The notes beneath the pieces were generated by a model. That model was not told the DNA's origin, made no database searches, and worked only from the letters and a program-made list of their open reading frames with translations. A program made the translations under genes and the position numbers. Below are positions 31,851 to 34,755 of a stretch of DNA of 34,755 bases, piece by piece. Positions within the stretch are counted from its first letter, which is position 1. Each line of letters opens with the position of its first letter. Source of the DNA: an uncultured Eubacteriales bacterium (GTDB taxonomy: Bacteria; Bacillota; Clostridia; Christensenellales; Aristaeellaceae); NCBI GenBank assembly GCA_902760595.1, contig CACWHI010000025.1, positions 1 to 34,755 of the forward strand, given 5' to 3'.

Positions 31851-34755
31851 TTATTGATGGAGATGATCAATGCCGTTGGCAATGGCCCATGTTTCAGCAT
31901 AAGATCCTTCAGGTACAACTAGCGTCACGTCACTGCCCGCAAAAGCGTCATTTGCAATACTTGTCACTGAATTCGGCAATTCAATAACTGCGCTCATTCT
32001 GAGATTTGCAAAGGCTTTTGAGCCAATAGATTTCACCTTATTTGAAAGCCTGTATATGTCAGCTGCCGTTCCGATAAAGGCTTCGCCGTCGATTTCCACA
32101 ATGCTGGATGGGGGTGCTATCACGTTGCTGCTTGTCACCGTAATCTCACAAGCTGCGCGGATGTTCATGCCATCCTTCGATATAGCGTAGATTGTTGCAT
32201 GGCCGGGCATCAGGCCATTCACGACACCCTCGGCTGTAACCGTGGCGATCATTGGATTGCTTGATTTCCAGCTGACAGTTTGCCATTGCGTATCAGAGGG
32301 AGCAACCGAAGCCGTCAGCGTGACCGAACTTCCCTTGTTAATGCTGGCAGTTGTTTTATCTATTAAAACTTCTTCGACATATACCGTATCAATACCGGTT
32401 TGCTGATGCGATATGCCTGTGCTTGAAATTGTTATGATATTGGTGGGACGATACTCATGGCTTTGGCCAATACCATCTACTGTTAGCAAGTAGAATGTGT
32501 AGTCTCCATACTCGTTTACGTTGTAGACGTTCGCCTCAAGAGAAGCATTGCTCGTATGGTAAATATCGGAGAAGTACAACTCACCGTCCTTGTAAACCTT
32601 CAACTCAAACAAATACGGTAATGCACCGCCGACGGCATTCAGCGTCATTTTCAAATAGTTTCCCGATGAGGAACGAACATGCGCTATATGTGTCATATAG
32701 CCCCTGACCATTGAAATCATTGGCGGAGAAATGGCAACTGTGCAATGACCAGTATTTCCGGTAACAGTATCTATAGCGGTCAGTGTTGCGGTACCCCGTG
32801 CCAATGCGCGAACTTTTCCTGCCTTACTGACTGTGGCTAATTCTGGATTATCAGACTGCCATGTCACAGGATTCGGTGTTTCAACACCTGTAATCTGCAT
32901 CACTTCACCAATATCCATGTTATATGAATAAGTGATGGCTGGAATGATTTCTTGCGCAACTATGACATCTCCGCAAGCCTCACAATGGCTGCCTTCGGTA
33001 AGGCCATCATTTGTGAAGGTGGCAGGAATGGCTTTATCCTCGCAGATATTGCCATGATTGTATGAATAGTTAAACTCGTGATTTAGTACCCATTCCTTCA
33101 TGTAGGTATTCGTACACTCAAAACTGAGACAAAGATTTGTATTGTAATCGAACGCATTGCTATCAAAGGCATTAATAGAGGAGGGAATATAAAGCGATAT
33201 AAGATTTGTGCCAATAAATGTTTGTCCTTTGATCTCAGTTAGTGATTCGGATAATCGAATTGAAGTCAAACTTGAGCAATACATGAACGCACTCTCACCA
33301 AGGTCTGCAATAGAATCTGGTAAGTATACATCGTTTAGTTTGTCGCATCCTATAAAGGCTTGCCGTTCGATGGATGTAACAGAGTTTGGAACTTCAACAT
33401 TCTCTAACGCTGTACACCATCCAAAGGCAGTGTCTCCGATAGTTGCAATACTATTTGGCAATACTAGATTGGTCAGCCCTGAACAGTTAGAAAACGCATA
33501 TTCACCAATAGTTGTGACAGTTTCGGGTATTGAAACATTCGTCATACTATATCGTTCAGAAAATGCACGAGCACCAATAGATGTCACACCATTGGGAATA
33601 ATCACATTTGATTCGGTGCCATCGTATCCGCAGAATTCCAGACCAATAATGCTGTTATTATTAAATTGATACTTAAACGTGTAAGCAGTGTCTATTGCTT
33701 TAAAGCAATACCCGGCTTTACTTAATGCTTTTGCGCTTTGTGAATCAAAATGCGCATGTATTATCATATCGTGAGATCCAAACGCTGAACTATTGATGCG
33801 ATCAACATTATCAGGTAATATTATACTGTCCAGTTCATAGCAGCTCTGGAACACACCGTAGTCTATGGATTGAATTGTGCTCGGCAGGAATACCTGTGTC
33901 AATGCTGCACATTGATAGAATAAGTGACGTCCCAGTCCTGTTATACCTTCAGATATAACTGCGGTTGTAAAATCGGCATTTATCCAGGGGGCAGTGCCGT
34001 TTACGTAATCATTTGTTTGCCCTCGGCCATAAAGAATCAACGTTCCATTATTACCAAGTACCCAGCTGATAGCACTAACGTAATCACCGCACTGACCAGA
34101 AGCTGAAACTCCGTTTAATACATAGGTTGTATCCACAAGAGTAATGTTTTCTAGCAAGATGCAATCAGCAAAATCGCAATAGCACGTAGCCATTCCGTTT
34201 AAGATAACGCTTTGTAAATTAGTGCAACCCTTGAAAGCAGATGTTCCAATGTATGTAACGCTATTTGGAATGATTATTGATTTTAAATTGCAGCATCCGT
34301 TAAATGCTTCGGAACCGATCGTTGTGACGCTATTAGGAATATTAATTGACTCTAAATCTGGGCAATCTTCAAATGCGTTTCCCCATATAAAAGTTACATT
34401 CTCCGGCACACTAAAACTCTTTGTGTTTTCTGAGACGTGCGTCAAAGCTGTTTCGTGGACCTGTCCATCTTGGCATACAGTTAGCAGTGTATAGTTGGGA
34501 TAATTAGCATAAAAAGAGTATGATGCACGAACTAAGGTCACATACGTTATACTCTCAGGATTAACATAAACATTGATTTGAAAAGCTCCCATGCCTATAC
34601 TTGTGACATTATTAGGCAAGTAAACATCTTGGAGAACTGAACAATTATAAAAAGCAGAATCGCCAATAGACGTTAGACTATCGGGAAAGGTTACTTTTTG
34701 AAGGCTTGAGCATCCATAAAAAGTAGAATTGCCAATAGTAGTTAAGCCATCTGAC
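31851..34755 (-). CDS. BspA-like leucine-rich-repeat surface protein with Ig-like domains (5' end missing)
   Basis: The frame is open from the stop at 31851 to the window edge, so only the C-terminal 967 or so residues are seen. The N-terminal part is built of about 23-residue BspA-type repeats such as IPNSVTTIGSEAFNGCCNLK. Then come a Cys-pair segment (GSHCEACGDVIVAQEIIPAI), a Big_2-type Ig-like domain (WQSDNPELATVSKAGKVRAL), an unassigned beta-rich segment, a second Big_2 domain (VSWKSSNPMIATVTAEGVV) and a short final LRR cap. No LPXTG or membrane anchor is at the C-terminus. Such proteins are exported and bind host or fibre surfaces. The gene is AT-richer than the rest of the window. The apparent start at 34619 is an internal TTG within a repeat. 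Confidence 0.9.
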   Translation of the reverse strand, partial: SDGLTTIGNSTFYGCSSLQKVTFPDSLTSIGDSAFYNCSVLQDVYLPNNVTSIGMGAFQINVYVNPESITYVTLVRASYSFYANYPNYTLLTVCQDGQVHETALTHVSENTKSFSVPENVTFIWGNAFEDCPDLESINIPNSVTTIGSEAFNGCCNLKSIIIPNSVTYIGTSAFKGCTNLQSVILNGMATCYCDFADCILLENITLVDTTYVLNGVSASGQCGDYVSAISWVLGNNGTLILYGRGQTNDYVNGTAPWINADFTTAVISEGITGLGRHLFYQCAALTQVFLPSTIQSIDYGVFQSCYELDSIILPDNVDRINSSAFGSHDMIIHAHFDSQSAKALSKAGYCFKAIDTAYTFKYQFNNNSIIGLEFCGYDGTESNVIIPNGVTSIGARAFSERYSMTNVSIPETVTTIGEYAFSNCSGLTNLVLPNSIATIGDTAFGWCTALENVEVPNSVTSIERQAFIGCDKLNDVYLPDSIADLGESAFMYCSSLTSIRLSESLTEIKGQTFIGTNLISLYIPSSINAFDSNAFDYNTNLCLSFECTNTYMKEWVLNHEFNYSYNHGNICEDKAIPATFTNDGLTEGSHCEACGDVIVAQEIIPAITYSYNMDIGEVMQITGVETPNPVTWQSDNPELATVSKAGKVRALARGTATLTAIDTVTGNTGHCTVAISPPMISMVRGYMTHIAHVRSSSGNYLKMTLNAVGGALPYLFELKVYKDGELYFSDIYHTSNASLEANVYNVNEYGDYTFYLLTVDGIGQSHEYRPTNIITISSTGISHQQTGIDTVYVEEVLIDKTTASINKGSSVTLTASVAPSDTQWQTVSWKSSNPMIATVTAEGVVNGLMPGHATIYAISKDGMNIRAACEITVTSSNVIAPPSSIVEIDGEAFIGTAADIYRLSNKVKSIGSKAFANLRMSAVIELPNSVTSIANDAFAGSDVTLVVPEGSYAETWAIANGIDHLHQ

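Noticed and set aside
31566-31922. 118-residue plus-strand frame in the gap after the R-M cluster
   Set aside because: No ribosome binding site, spans both terminator-like hairpins, and overlaps the 3' end of the LRR gene on the other strand.

Overview
The window looks like chromosome of an anaerobic, plant-fibre-using member of the Bacillota (Clostridia-type). It carries a clostridial-type pyruvate phosphate dikinase with its catalytic His at residue 455, strong AGGAGG ribosome binding sites, consensus TTGACA-17-TATAAT promoters, an LCP cell-wall ligase, GH2 and GH67 glycosidases and a BspA-type leucine-rich-repeat surface protein. No species name can be read from the sequence alone.

Bases 1-18,193 are dense, visibly GC-rich host chromosome. 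In order: a set of inverted repeats at the left edge; ppdK (-); a beta-lactamase-fold hydrolase (+); an exported SH3-like protein (-); a SUV3-type RNA helicase (-) divergent from a small ribbon-helix-helix protein (+); a Crp/Fnr regulator, substrate-binding protein and ABC permease operon (-) with no ATPase gene; and a tightly coupled operon (-) of GH2 glycosidase, MBL-fold hydrolase, GH67 alpha-glucuronidase and LCP protein, probably for glucuronoxylan-type oligosaccharides.

A tRNA-Ser(GGA) gene with a perfect promoter (18,139-18,285) marks a sharp change. Immediately downstream are a long inverted repeat starting at the CCA end, two direct repeats resembling the tRNA anticodon arm, and a tyrosine recombinase. 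Base composition falls from here on. This is the left end of an integrated element. It carries a PD-(D/E)XK-like protein, a primase-polymerase fused to a P-loop NTPase, a DUF927 ATPase in convergent orientation, and between the last two a 506-bp noncoding stretch full of dyads and 9-bp repeats that could be a replication origin. Next comes a complete type III restriction-modification pair (mod, res), followed by two small coupled ORFs. No right-hand attachment site was found by eye, so the element may extend beyond the window or end near 31.5 kb.

The right end (31,851-34,755) is the 3' part of an AT-richer gene for a BspA-like LRR/Ig-like surface protein that runs off the window.

The most unusual parts are the tRNA-Ser junction architecture, the primase-NTPase fusion plus DUF927 pair around the structured noncoding region, and the small ORFs attached to the type III R-M operon. 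The Crp/Fnr operon leader also carries an Fnr-box-like dyad.
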